Notes under the pieces: generated by a model
Seen by the model: the letters and a program-made list of their open reading frames with translations, nothing else
Database searches by the model: none
Told to the model about the DNA's origin: nothing
Program-made: the position numbers and the translations under genes
NCBI RefSeq assembly: GCF_015476545.1
Contig: NZ_JADMKV010000033.1
Span: forward strand, 1-47,333
Source of the DNA: Methylobacter sp. BlB1
GTDB taxonomy: Bacteria > Pseudomonadota > Gammaproteobacteria > Methylococcales > Methylomonadaceae
Direction of reading: 5' to 3'
Length of the DNA: 47,333 nucleotides
Shown here: positions 1 through 8,048 of the stretch, piece after piece
How the letters are laid out: every line of letters begins with the position of its first letter
Position numbering within the stretch: the stretch's first letter is position 1

Positions 1-128
1 GATCGTTGCGATCGAAGAGAAAAAGCTTGCAAAACGGAGGAGTCCATATATGTGCCGAGGTACGAGGTGCATCATTCTCGATATGGCTGAGTGAAGGCAA
101 CATGAAATCCACAACAGGAACCCATAGC

Positions 129-479
129 ATGACCAAAAACGTTTACCAAAAGCCGTCGCCGGAGACCCAGGCGGAAGCGCTGAAAATCGCCAGGGCGACG
201 CAGCGCCCGGGGCAAACCAAGGAACAAACCAAACTGATCGCCCAGGGCATTGAAAAAGGCATTGCCCTTTATAAGAAGCAGCAAAAGGAAAAGGCCAGGG
301 AGTTGAGCCGGAAGCTCAAGAAGGCTTCAAGTCAGCAGCAGCACTCTGCCGAGCCGGAGGACCAGGAAATGGAAATTGTGGAACGGATTGTTTACCGGCA
401 GCATTGGCTGCCCTGGCTGCTGCTGGCTTTGAGCTGGCTGGGGTGGGGTGTTTATTTTTTCGTTTCCCGAGGCCAATGA
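129..479 (+). CDS. DUF2956 family protein with C-terminal membrane anchor
   Basis: The 116-residue product has the DUF2956 pattern: a polar, basic N-terminal half (PETQAEALKIARATQRPGQ, then TKEQTKLIAQGIEKGIALYK at about residues 11-50), a lysine-rich linker, and one hydrophobic C-terminal helix (WLPWLLLALSWLGWGVYFFV) that should anchor it in the inner membrane with the basic part in the cytoplasm. No function is known for the family. The same frame is open upstream to position 6, but I chose the ATG at 129 because AGGAA lies 8 bases before it and family homology begins there. It converges on the DUF3592 gene, with a hairpin between the two. Confidence 0.8.
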   Translation: MTKNVYQKPSPETQAEALKIARATQRPGQTKEQTKLIAQGIEKGIALYKKQQKEKARELSRKLKKASSQQQHSAEPEDQEMEIVERIVYRQHWLPWLLLALSWLGWGVYFFVSRGQ

Positions 480-563
480 ATATTCATTGCAGCGGCCGGG
501 GGTATGCGCCTGATGCCGGCATTGGCCTCTGTTTTTGTTGCTTTCCAGACTCCGAAGCACAGA

Positions 564-587
564 GCGGAACCGTGGGACGGATTCCGC
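564..587. terminator. Hairpin between convergent genes
   Basis: The left arm gcggaaccgt pairs with the right arm acggattccgc (one bulged base) around a 3-base loop. It lies between two convergent genes, so it could stop transcription from either side. No T tract follows on either strand, so rho-independent termination is uncertain. Confidence 0.35.
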
Positions 588-595
588 CGCATCTC

Positions 596-2341
596 CTATG
601 CGGCAGATAGTGCCTGTGTATCCTTCAACTCCGTCAACTTCTCAAAATAATCCACTACCAGCTTCGCTTTGCTATGGGAATTCAAACCTTCAGCCAAAAC
701 AATAGTCCCCGAGGCGGTTTTGGCGATGATCTGGTAATCGATGTGATGAGTACTGCCGGACTGGCTGCTGCCGTTTTGTTTGATTTCGATCGAGCGAATC
801 AGCGGATAGGCGGAGGTTTTGTTGCTGACCGGAACGCCGAGAATGCGCCGAACGGCAGTGAGCGAATGGCCGTCGAACCGGACGTGCAGCGAGTTGAACA
901 GAGCGTATAAACCGGAAAGCACAATCAGACTGCCGACAAGACCGAATATGCCGCTCATGAGGTTCAGCGGGAAGCCTTCCTGTGTTGCCTGCTTCCAGAG
1001 GAATACGCCGACGCCGCTGAAGATGCCGCCAAACAGCATGATGGCAAATGCGCTCAGCGGCTTGCGCCACATTGGGTAGTAGATGTCGACGCGGCTGCCG
1101 GTCCGAGTCAGCGGCAATAGTGCGTCTGCTCTAGATTGCACATGCCCGGATGGTTGGTGTTGCGTGGAGAGAGTGGTGATGCGGCGGGACTTTTCTTTGC
1201 CGGGATAGACGGGGATTTCGAAGCTGCGCTTTAAGTCTACACCGGGCATATCACCGTGGATATTGAGCCGCCACAAATGGTAATTGTCGCTGTGCTCTTC
1301 ACTTGACGGCAACCCGTCCGGCACTTCAAACCGGTATTGCAGGCGAGTACCGTGCATCGATGGATGGACCTCGGCATATCCCTGGTCCTGCCAGATGACT
1401 TTTTCGCTGCGCGAACGATCTTCACCGCGGCCTGAAATGTAGCTGTTGATGCAGCTAAGGGTCACTTCGAAGGCTGTGGACGGCTGGCAAGGAATGTTGA
1501 CCAGTAGCTCGCCGCCGACATCGCCTCCGATTGCGCCAGGGAAAGGGTCTATGGTCATCGGCGTCGCGCCGAAACGTTTCCATTCCAGTGTAGTTTTGAT
1601 CGCCCAGAACAGCAGGCCCAGACCCACGCACGGAAATAACAGCACCAGCAGCGCAAGCGCGCCTTTCTCGCGCCAGATGTCCGGTATGAAAAAGGCGGTA
1701 GGGGTGCTGATCAGATTCCAGAATACAGCAAAACCCCAGGCGAAATACATGCCGGTTTTGGCATTGGACTGGATGATGCCGCCTTGCCATTCGGGCCGCT
1801 GCAACCAGGGCTTTGTGCCGCCCGCCCGTATCGCCGCGGTTTTTGCGCCGCGCAGGCCGAAATAGATCATCGCAAAACCGGCACCGCCGAAGGCAACGAC
1901 GAAGATCAATTTGAAACCGAGCAAGCCCCAGCGAATGTCCCGATTCAACACGGCATCTGCGGGATTTGAAGGATCATACCAGACGCTGACCGTCTGGTTG
2001 TTTATGCGGGCATTTTCCAGGCGACTGCCCAGCGATTGCTGGAAGTCGCCGACATTGTCGTTGCCTGTGTTGATGGCGACACGGTTGCCGCGATAGTCCC
2101 GCCCGTCGACGTTATAACGGTATTCGGCTTTTACCCCATAGGTTGTGGAATCGTCGGAATGGCTGGTGACGATCTGGGCCTGCAGCAGGGTTCCCGGCGT
2201 TTCCGGCCAGGAAGCCATGCGCGCAGCGTCATGCAACGTCGGCACAATGGAAAACAGCAGGAAACCTGCACCGATGCAGAAAAACGGCAGCCCGAACAAG
2301 GCAAGCAGCCAACTTTTTTCGGTTTTGACGGTAGAGGGCAT
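596..2341 (-). CDS. DUF3592 domain membrane protein
   Basis: 581 residues with several hydrophobic segments: about 10-35, 135-165, 200-250 and a pair near 430-485. The region after the first segment (about 45-130) matches the DUF3592 pattern: a WPETPGTLLQAQI strand, a YGVKAEYRYNVDGRDYRGN strand and the closing VSVWYDPSNPADAVL. This is a small extracytoplasmic beta domain common in bacterial membrane proteins, with no assigned activity. The central soluble region (about 260-410) looks like a further beta-rich domain exposed outside the membrane. The function is unknown. It appears to be a single-gene unit convergent with the DUF2956 gene. The start is the first ATG of the frame and places a membrane helix close to the N terminus. 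Confidence 0.75.
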   Translation of the reverse strand: MPSTVKTEKSWLLALFGLPFFCIGAGFLLFSIVPTLHDAARMASWPETPGTLLQAQIVTSHSDDSTTYGVKAEYRYNVDGRDYRGNRVAINTGNDNVGDFQQSLGSRLENARINNQTVSVWYDPSNPADAVLNRDIRWGLLGFKLIFVVAFGGAGFAMIYFGLRGAKTAAIRAGGTKPWLQRPEWQGGIIQSNAKTGMYFAWGFAVFWNLISTPTAFFIPDIWREKGALALLVLLFPCVGLGLLFWAIKTTLEWKRFGATPMTIDPFPGAIGGDVGGELLVNIPCQPSTAFEVTLSCINSYISGRGEDRSRSEKVIWQDQGYAEVHPSMHGTRLQYRFEVPDGLPSSEEHSDNYHLWRLNIHGDMPGVDLKRSFEIPVYPGKEKSRRITTLSTQHQPSGHVQSRADALLPLTRTGSRVDIYYPMWRKPLSAFAIMLFGGIFSGVGVFLWKQATQEGFPLNLMSGIFGLVGSLIVLSGLYALFNSLHVRFDGHSLTAVRRILGVPVSNKTSAYPLIRSIEIKQNGSSQSGSTHHIDYQIIAKTASGTIVLAEGLNSHSKAKLVVDYFEKLTELKDTQALSAA

Positions 2342-2624
2342 GTTTTATTCCAAATAGCCACTGATTGGATGGATGATCGCCTGAATGCGGGGCTTTGGCA
2401 TCGGCGTTTCTCTGCACAGGCAGGGGCGCTGTGCACAATGTCATTTTAGTAGATATAGCGCAAGGTGGCTGAAAACTCATGCAAAGCAGATGTGCGCGGG
2501 CATGGTGAAGGGCCGCCATTGGCTTGAAGCCTAGGCTGACAGGGCAAGATTTTGCAGAGCGAGCCAGGGATTCTTCCCAGAACGGTCCCATCCTTCAGAG
2601 AATTAATTCTTTGCTTTTGTGCCG

Positions 2625-2657
2625 TGGCGTACATAAGTTTTGTTCTTTTTGTTGTAG
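2625..2657 (+). promoter_or_regulatory. 33-bp conserved upstream block, copy 1
   Basis: A block starting TGGCGTACATAA and ending TGTAG lies in the 525-bp gap before the first DUF2382 gene. The same block (28 of 33 bases, no gaps) occurs at 30054-30086 before the TPR gene, and AATTAATT precedes both copies (2601-2608 here). It is probably a promoter or operator. No regulator is identified. Apart from a 30-codon frame at 2748-2840 that I could not support as a gene, I see nothing else in the gap 2342-2866. Confidence 0.5.
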
Positions 2658-2866
2658 CTTACATTCCTTTGCTGGGAGCAAATGGCCTGTGGCTATTCTC
2701 CAGGAAGAAGTCCTATCTCTTTTAATTCAATCACTTGAGGGAAAGATATGACTCAACAGATAGTTAGACACAGATCACGCAGATCTTCTGTGCAAGCCGT
2801 GATTTCTTTTCAATCAAATGAAGAGAGATGGACATATTGAAAAGTGTTTACAGTCGGTGAAAAGTC

Positions 2867-3328
2867 ATGGGCCAAAAGGATAATCCTCCAGAAACATTGC
2901 ATCAGCCAGCGCAGGCTATAGCGAGCGTGGATGTAATACCCGTTATTGAAGAACAGTTACGTATTGATAAAAGGGTCGTGGAGACCGGAAAGATACGAAT
3001 TTCAAAACGGGTGACAGCACATGAAGAAACGGTCGCCGTGCCGCTGATGCATGAGGAGATACAGGTGGAAAGGGTCGCTATCAACCAGTTTATCGATTCA
3101 CCGCCGCCCTCAGTCCGATACGAGGGCGACACGATGGTGATTCCGGTAACAATGGAAGTGGCTGTGGTTGAAAAGCGCCTGATGCTAGTCGAGGAGTTAC
3201 ATGTAACTAAACGCCAGAATCAAAAGCAGGAACCCCAATCAGTGAATTTAAGCAAGGAGACGGTGAGCGTTGAACGCCTCAACATTGACCGCCCTGATTA
3301 CTATGGCGCCGAGCAAAGCGGATGCTGA
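2867..3328 (+). CDS. DUF2382 (YsnF/AvaK-type) protein
   Basis: 153 residues, essentially one DUF2382 domain. It starts at IPVIEEQLRIDKRVVETGKI (about residues 25-44), has the middle EETVAVPLMHEEIQVERVAIN, and ends with a second half containing EKRLMLVEELHVTKR. The regular spacing of charged beta strands is typical of the YsnF/AvaK family, which is linked to general stress responses but has no known biochemical activity. The next gene encodes a longer protein with the same domain, 48 bp downstream on the same strand, so the two probably form a stress operon and arose by domain duplication. There is no signal peptide. The start ATG follows a weak ribosome site. Confidence 0.8.
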   Translation: MGQKDNPPETLHQPAQAIASVDVIPVIEEQLRIDKRVVETGKIRISKRVTAHEETVAVPLMHEEIQVERVAINQFIDSPPPSVRYEGDTMVIPVTMEVAVVEKRLMLVEELHVTKRQNQKQEPQSVNLSKETVSVERLNIDRPDYYGAEQSGC

Positions 3329-3376
3329 CAAAACACCTTTGTTTTTAATCGAAAATCAGCTTTATAGGTAAAGATT

Positions 3377-4204
3377 ATGAGTCAGACAGTAGTAGGCATA
3401 TTCGATGATCCTTCCGATGCCCAAGACGCCGTGCAGCAACTTTTAATTCATGGTTTCTCTCGGGCGGATATTGATATCTCCATACAGAAATCCGAGCAAC
3501 GCGATGAAAAAAAGCTCAGCAGTTTTTTCACCTCTCTATTTGGGACGGATACGGCAAGATCCTATACCGAAGTGGCCCGGCAAAGCGGCGCCATCGTGAC
3601 TGTCCATGCCGACTCGCCGAGCCAGGCTGCTCAAGCGGCAAACATTCTTGATGATGCGGGCGCTCTGGACATGGATGAGCAGGCCTACCAATACGGCACT
3701 GGCGTTTCCGGACAAGCAGGGCTCTCTGAGCAGCAGGCTGGCGCCGCCGAGCGGGCCGGCATTGCCGAACCGATCGGCACCTGTGGACCAGCCGGGGCCA
3801 CCGGCAGGGAGGAAACCATTGCCGAGGCGGCCAGCAGGGAAAATGCCATCCCTATTATTGAAGAGCAGTTAAACGTAGGAAAAAGAGAAGTTGAAACGGG
3901 CCGGGTCAAGCTGCGCAGCAAAATAATTGAGCAGCCGGTCGAGGAGCATCTGAGGCTTCGCGAAGAGCATGTGCATGTTGAAAGACACGCCGTAAACCGG
4001 CCTGCCTCCGAGGCGGATCTGGCAGGTTTTAAGGAAGGCGAAATAGAAATCGTCGAACACGCCGAAGTGCCGGTTGTTAATAAGGAGGCGCGTGTCGTCG
4101 AGGAAGTGCAGATCGAAAAGGAAATAGGCGAGCGTGAGGAAATCGTCAGGGAGAAATTGAGAAAAACCCAGGTGAATGTAGAGGGCGGAAAAAGGCCGCA
4201 GTAA
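3377..4204 (+). CDS. YsnF/AvaK-type stress protein: general-stress N domain plus DUF2382
   Basis: 275 residues in two parts. Residues 1-100 (SQTVVGIFDDPSDAQDAVQQ, then HGFSRADIDIS, ending near ANILDDAGALDMDE) resemble the ferredoxin-like general-stress domain of the GsiB/YflT/17M group. A glycine- and alanine-rich linker (about 105-150) joins it to a C-terminal DUF2382 domain that begins IPIIEEQLNVGKREVETGRV. The domain repeats the sequence of the upstream gene closely. The protein is predicted to be cytoplasmic. A role in envelope or osmotic stress is known only by association for this family. It is probably co-transcribed with the DUF2382 gene ahead of it. The 250 bp after it hold no gene I can support. 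Confidence 0.8.
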   Translation: MSQTVVGIFDDPSDAQDAVQQLLIHGFSRADIDISIQKSEQRDEKKLSSFFTSLFGTDTARSYTEVARQSGAIVTVHADSPSQAAQAANILDDAGALDMDEQAYQYGTGVSGQAGLSEQQAGAAERAGIAEPIGTCGPAGATGREETIAEAASRENAIPIIEEQLNVGKREVETGRVKLRSKIIEQPVEEHLRLREEHVHVERHAVNRPASEADLAGFKEGEIEIVEHAEVPVVNKEARVVEEVQIEKEIGEREEIVREKLRKTQVNVEGGKRPQ

Positions 4205-4456
4205 TGTTGCAGTCCATAGGATGTGCCGACGACCCCATGGATGGGGAAGGTAGAGCACCAACAGTAGGCGCTTTAGGCGACGCAGGAGCAGTTGCCGAGG
4301 CGCAGCCCGCGATGGATGCATTTCACCGTGTCGCTTAAAGCGCTTGCTCTTGGCCGGCATATCCTATGGCCCTACATTGCCGAACTGATGATGGCGGACT
4401 GTTGAAGCGGATCCGCCTGCGGGTTAGGCCTGTGCGTGATTGCAAGACCTGCCCCT

Positions 4457-4858
4457 TTATTTTTCGCCGATCATTTTACCTTCGAGGTATATCTCATTAA
4501 GGAACTTGGTTCTATCGGCAGTCATTTTGCTTTCGCACTTTAAAAGGTCCCAGTCTCGCGATGTGCCGCCGCTAGACAGGGTGTAATAAGCATGGCAATT
4601 GGCATCTCGATATTTTAGCCAAACCCTCTGACTTTGAATAAGGGCTTCTCTTATTTCTTCCTTTGGCACCAAGCCATCTTTGAAATCGTCTGAATCTATT
4701 TTTCTTATGATTTGCTGATAGACCTGGTTAAGTTTTACGTCTGCCAGTTCATATTCTTGCTGTGCCTTGCAAAGATGCTCCGGCAAATCGCACTCATCGG
4801 ATGCTTGAGCAACAAAAGAAGCTGACAGCAAAAATAAAAATATTAATTGATTCTTCAC
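4457..4858 (-). CDS. LprI-like (DUF1311) exported protein
   Basis: About 133 residues from a GTG start at 4858. I prefer this start because GGAG lies about 6 bases before it and it gives a compact signal peptide (KNQLIFLFLLSASFVAQA, cleaved before SDECD). The mature part has the lysozyme-inhibitor LprI/DUF1311 layout: paired cysteines near its N terminus (ECDLPEHLCKAQQEYELADV), a helical stretch LNQVYQQI, the diagnostic ALIQSQRVWLKYRDANCHAYY, and a last cysteine in KCESKMTADRTKFL. Some members of the family inhibit host lysozyme in the periplasm; others have no known function. Its neighbours give no clue. A longer frame from a GTG at 4879 exists but adds seven residues before the signal peptide. 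Confidence 0.7.
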   Translation of the reverse strand: MKNQLIFLFLLSASFVAQASDECDLPEHLCKAQQEYELADVKLNQVYQQIIRKIDSDDFKDGLVPKEEIREALIQSQRVWLKYRDANCHAYYTLSSGGTSRDWDLLKCESKMTADRTKFLNEIYLEGKMIGEK

Positions 4859-5199
4859 CAAATACTCCACTCTCTGCACATGAGTCTTTATTGTATTTAA
4901 CGTTGGAATTGAGCAGCGGTTCAGGCGAAGCCTGATACGTCCGCGAATGATTTGTGTATGCCCAGCATGGGCGTGAACTTATGGGTGGAAGTTCCCTGTC
5001 AGAGAACCGATATTGATTAACATTCAGCATAGGTTGACGATTATAACGACTAGCCGAAGGCAAGGGCAATATCGTCAGGTGTCGTCTGGCGGAAGTCTGG
5101 GAGCTGACGGACAGAAGTTATATAGAAAGCCGAATCCCTAACCCCAAAAAGGTATGCGGTGCGTAACCGTCTACAAAGTTTTGTAGGCTGGTGAGGAAC

Positions 5200-5229
5200 G
5201 AACCGCATCAATCGCGAACGATGCGGTTC
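5200..5229. repeat. Short palindrome in a 530-bp gap
   Basis: gaaccgcat and atgcggttc form a perfect 9-bp stem around a 12-base loop. It follows a gtaggctggtgagg lead-in of the kind seen in dispersed intergenic repeats. It is the only structured element I can see in the gap 4859-5388, which holds no supported gene. Confidence 0.4.
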
Positions 5230-5388
5230 CTATCGTCACCCCATCCTGCCGCGCTACGCCTGTTGGACAATTGCCGAGGGCATTCCGGGTCGGATACCCT
5301 AAAGGGCTCAAGTGCATTCGCCCCTACAGCGTCTTCGAAGAAGAAGTTGATGGGCTGATCCGCCGGCAAATCGCACAACAGCCGGCCT

Positions 5389-6753
5389 TCACCCCACTTG
5401 AATATCCACACTCGGATAACGGACCCGCCGTTTCTTGGGCGTGGCGATCACATAGGCCGCCGTCAATGGCCCCAAACGCCCGACGAACATCAGCACCATG
5501 ATCAGACACTCGCCGGCGGTCGAAAGTTCTGTCGTCAGGGCTCTGCTCAAGCCGACCGTGCTGAGCGCGGATACGACTTCAAACAGGATATCGAGCAGCG
5601 GCGCGTTTTCCAGCGCCGACAGGGCCATCGTGCCGACAATCACCAGCATCATCGAGATGACACTGACCGAGAAGGCCTTCATGACCACGTTACGCTGCAC
5701 CGACCGGCGCATCATCGTGACGTCGTCGCTTCGGTTGAGAAAAGCATAGGTGGTCATGAACATGACGATAAAGGTGCCCAGCTTGATGCCGCCGGCCGTA
5801 CTCATCGAGCCGCCGCCGATGAACATTAGCACGATCATCAGCAGTGCTGTCGAGTCGGTCAGGGATTCGACAGGCAGCGTGTTGAAACCGGCCGTGCGCG
5901 GCGTGACGGCTTGAAACCAGGCGGCCGTCAATTGCCCGGCCAGCGGCAGGTTCGCAATCGTTCCTCCATTGTGGCGCTCAAACAGCCAGATCAGCAGCCA
6001 GGCGCTCAGGTTGATGATCACTGTCGCACCGATCATCAGCTTCGTATACGGCTGCAACCGCTTCCAGCCGCGCGTCTGCCACAGGTCCATCAGTACGCCG
6101 AACCCGATGCCGCCGATGATGATCAGGGACGTGATGATCAGATTGACCGGCACATTCCCGACGTAGGCCGATAAATTGTCCGCAGATAGCCCAAACCCGG
6201 CATTATTAAAGGCTGAAACCGTATAGAAAAAGGCATGGAAAGCTGCCTGATGCCAATCCATTTCATCGCTCCAGATCAAAGTCAGCAGCACGAAGGCGAT
6301 GCTTTCGACAGTGAGTGCAAAATAGACCACGGCGCGCGCCACTTCACGGATCTTGTTCAGGCTGGTCTGGTTGAACGCCTCCAGCGCCAGAAGCTGATGC
6401 CTGACGCCGATCCTTTTGCCTATGCTCAGAATGGTCAGCACCGAAAAAGTCATGAAGCCCAGGCCGCCGGCCTGAATCAGCAAAGCGATCACGGTTTGCC
6501 CGAAGGTGGTAAAGCGCGTACCGGTATCGACCACGCCCAGGCCGGTCACCGTAACGGCCGAGGTAGCCGTGAACAGCGCCTCCAGCCAAGTGACAGGACG
6601 GGTCGTGGACAGCGGCAATTTGAGAATGGAGGCGCCGAGAATGATCAGCGTCAGATAGCCGGCCCCCAGAATGGTCGGCGGACTGGCTTTTAAAACCCTG
6701 CTTGTCAGCGAGGATCGGCCGCCTTCGAAGCGGTTGACGAGATGCTCTACCAT
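5389..6753 (-). CDS. ktrB: KtrB/TrkH-type potassium transporter subunit
   Basis: 454 residues, the usual KtrB length, with the four-repeat membrane-pore-membrane design. The four pore loops are visible: AVTVTGLGVVDTG (about 70), SAFNNAGFG (about 182), AVTPRTAGFN (about 286) and SALSTVGLS (about 390). Each carries the conserved filter glycine. It should conduct K+ (possibly Na+-coupled) across the inner membrane under control of the KtrA ring. It starts 4 bp after the ktrA stop codon, so the two form one operon. Because ktrA is frameshifted here, KtrB might run ungated or be poorly active in this strain, unless the frameshift is a sequencing error. Confidence 0.9.
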   Translation of the reverse strand: MVEHLVNRFEGGRSSLTSRVLKASPPTILGAGYLTLIILGASILKLPLSTTRPVTWLEALFTATSAVTVTGLGVVDTGTRFTTFGQTVIALLIQAGGLGFMTFSVLTILSIGKRIGVRHQLLALEAFNQTSLNKIREVARAVVYFALTVESIAFVLLTLIWSDEMDWHQAAFHAFFYTVSAFNNAGFGLSADNLSAYVGNVPVNLIITSLIIIGGIGFGVLMDLWQTRGWKRLQPYTKLMIGATVIINLSAWLLIWLFERHNGGTIANLPLAGQLTAAWFQAVTPRTAGFNTLPVESLTDSTALLMIVLMFIGGGSMSTAGGIKLGTFIVMFMTTYAFLNRSDDVTMMRRSVQRNVVMKAFSVSVISMMLVIVGTMALSALENAPLLDILFEVVSALSTVGLSRALTTELSTAGECLIMVLMFVGRLGPLTAAYVIATPKKRRVRYPSVDIQVG

Positions 6754-6757
6754 TGCG

Positions 6758-7410
6758 CTACATGAACCGGTCTGCCAGTTTCAGCAGTGATTTTCTGACT
6801 CCGGCCAGGACCACGGTGTCGTTCGGCTCGATCAGGAACGGGTCGGCTGGATTCGGAAACAGTTGCTCGCGCCGTTTCACCAGAATGCCGAATACTTCGC
6901 CTTTGACGCTTGACAGCAGTTCGGCCAGCGAAGCGCCGGCCATCTGTTCCGTTACCTTGACCTCGACGATATATTGCTTGTCGCCCAGCGCCATGTACTC
7001 GCGAATCATCGGATAAGCCAGAGCCTGGGCCGTACGCGCGCCCTTTCCTCTTCGGGATGGATGATATGGCTGACGCCCAGCCGGCTTAAAATCAGGTGAT
7101 GCGCCTGTGTCGTCGCCTTGACCCAGATGTTGTCGATGCCCATGTTTTTCAGATGCACGACGCAGAGCAGGCTGGCCTGCAGGTTCTCGCCGATCGCGAT
7201 GATCACGGCATCGTATGCCGTCGGGTTCAGCTCTCTCAGCGCATGCTCATCCGTCACATCGGCGACCGCCGTATAAGTCAGCGCATCGGCAAAGGTTTCG
7301 ATCACGCGCCTGTCGCTGTCGATGCCGACGACATCATGCCCCATCCTCATCAACTGAAGCGCCAAGGTGGCGCCGAAACGCCCCAGGCCTACCACTGCAT
7401 ACTGAGCCAT
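6758..7410 (-). pseudogene. ktrA: KtrA/TrkA regulatory subunit, split by a -1 frameshift
   Basis: Two adjoining frames together make one KtrA. The first (from 7410) has the Rossmann RCK-N domain: AQYAVVGLGRFGATLALQL with the GxGxxG NAD(H)/ATP site, VVGIDSD, and HLKNMGIDNIWVKA. The second (to 6758) is the RCK-C domain, IVEVKVTEQMAGASLAEL to NDTVVLAGVRKSL. The reading changes frame at the CCC run at 7041-7043. One extra C there restores an uninterrupted HPEEERGARTAQALAYPM junction of about 217 residues in all. KtrA gates KtrB according to the bound nucleotide. I start it at the ATG at 7410, with AGGG just upstream, rather than at the TTG at 7425. A base-calling error is as likely as a real mutation. 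Confidence 0.8.
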
Positions 7411-7509
7411 AAACAACCCTATCAATTAACAAAGTCTGCTTTGTTGCCGAAGGTAGCCTAACGGTCCGGCCTGTCATGCTGATGGTATTCTAAAAAACAG
7501 ATATGGAAA

Positions 7510-7554
7510 TCTAATTATATCGTTTTTAAGAAACATCAGAGTTCACTACCATTT
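7510..7554 (+). promoter_or_regulatory. Sulfur-island promoter block, copy 1 (before yezD-like gene)
   Basis: TCTAATTATATCGTTT (7510-7525), exactly 21 bases, then TACCATTT (7547-7554). The same two boxes with the same 21-base gap occur before sbp at 9771-9815. TACCAT would make a plausible -10 box, and there is no good -35 box. This suits a promoter that needs an activator such as CysB, which binds AT-rich sites just upstream of -35. The yezD-like ATG lies 60 bases after the block. The regulator assignment is inference. Confidence 0.6.
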
Positions 7555-7613
7555 ACTCAGACACACCGTTCAATCATTTATTCAAATTTGAAAGCAACAC
7601 AAAGGGCACAGAC

Positions 7614-7793
7614 ATGGCAGCTAACGTTGAGAATATTAACCTGAAAAAACAGCGCACGGCTGAAATCACCAGCCGGATCGGCCAAATGCTTGAAGACATC
7701 CGTTTTGGCTCGATTGAAATTGTCATTCACGACGGCAAGGTGGTGCAGATCGAGCGCCGCGAAAAGCTCAGACCTGAAGTTTTCGGTAATTAA
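7614..7793 (+). CDS. YezD-like small protein (DUF2292)
   Basis: A 59-residue protein, MAANVENINLKKQRTAEITS to the C-terminal RREKLRPEVFGN. The core IRFGSIEIVIHDGKVVQIER is the DUF2292/YezD signature. In Bacillus yezD is part of the sulfur-limitation (CymR) regulon, and in proteobacteria relatives sit beside sulfate transport genes, as here. The biochemical role is unknown. AAAGGG lies about 10 bases before the ATG. It has its own copy of the promoter block that also precedes sbp, which ties it to the sulfur genes. It is the first gene of the island and is followed by the porin after a 255-bp gap with a hairpin. Confidence 0.8.
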   Translation: MAANVENINLKKQRTAEITSRIGQMLEDIRFGSIEIVIHDGKVVQIERREKLRPEVFGN

Positions 7794-7847
7794 ATTAACA
7801 AAATCCACCGGATCACCGGGGATTTGAAACAGATGTGATGCAGCCGG

Positions 7848-7874
7848 GCGTTCCCATGCTCCGCATGGGAACGC
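7848..7874. repeat. Perfect 11-bp stem-loop between yezD-like gene and porin
   Basis: gcgttcccatg pairs with catgggaacgc around the 5-base loop ctccg. This is the common gammaproteobacterial 'cgttcccatgctccgc' type of dispersed palindrome. It has no T tract. It could attenuate or stabilise the transcript between the yezD-like gene and the porin gene. Confidence 0.55.
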
Positions 7875-8048
7875 TTCCGTATGGCTGAAGCGGCGCGGAA
7901 CGGGACACTGGAGCATCCCGAAGACAGTTTCTGCGCGGCGTCTGTGAACTATAAATAATCTACCGGAATAGCCGGCGATTAAATTAAAAAAATTAAAAAG
8001 GCGGCAAGACACCGGACAACCGGAAAGGGCTGCTATCTGGGGAAACGC

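Noticed and set aside
2748-2840. 30-codon frame starting MTQQIVRHRSRR after GAGGGAAAG
   Set aside because: It has a fair ribosome site and lies downstream of the conserved 33-bp block, but it is too short to judge and has no known relatives. It might be a leader peptide.
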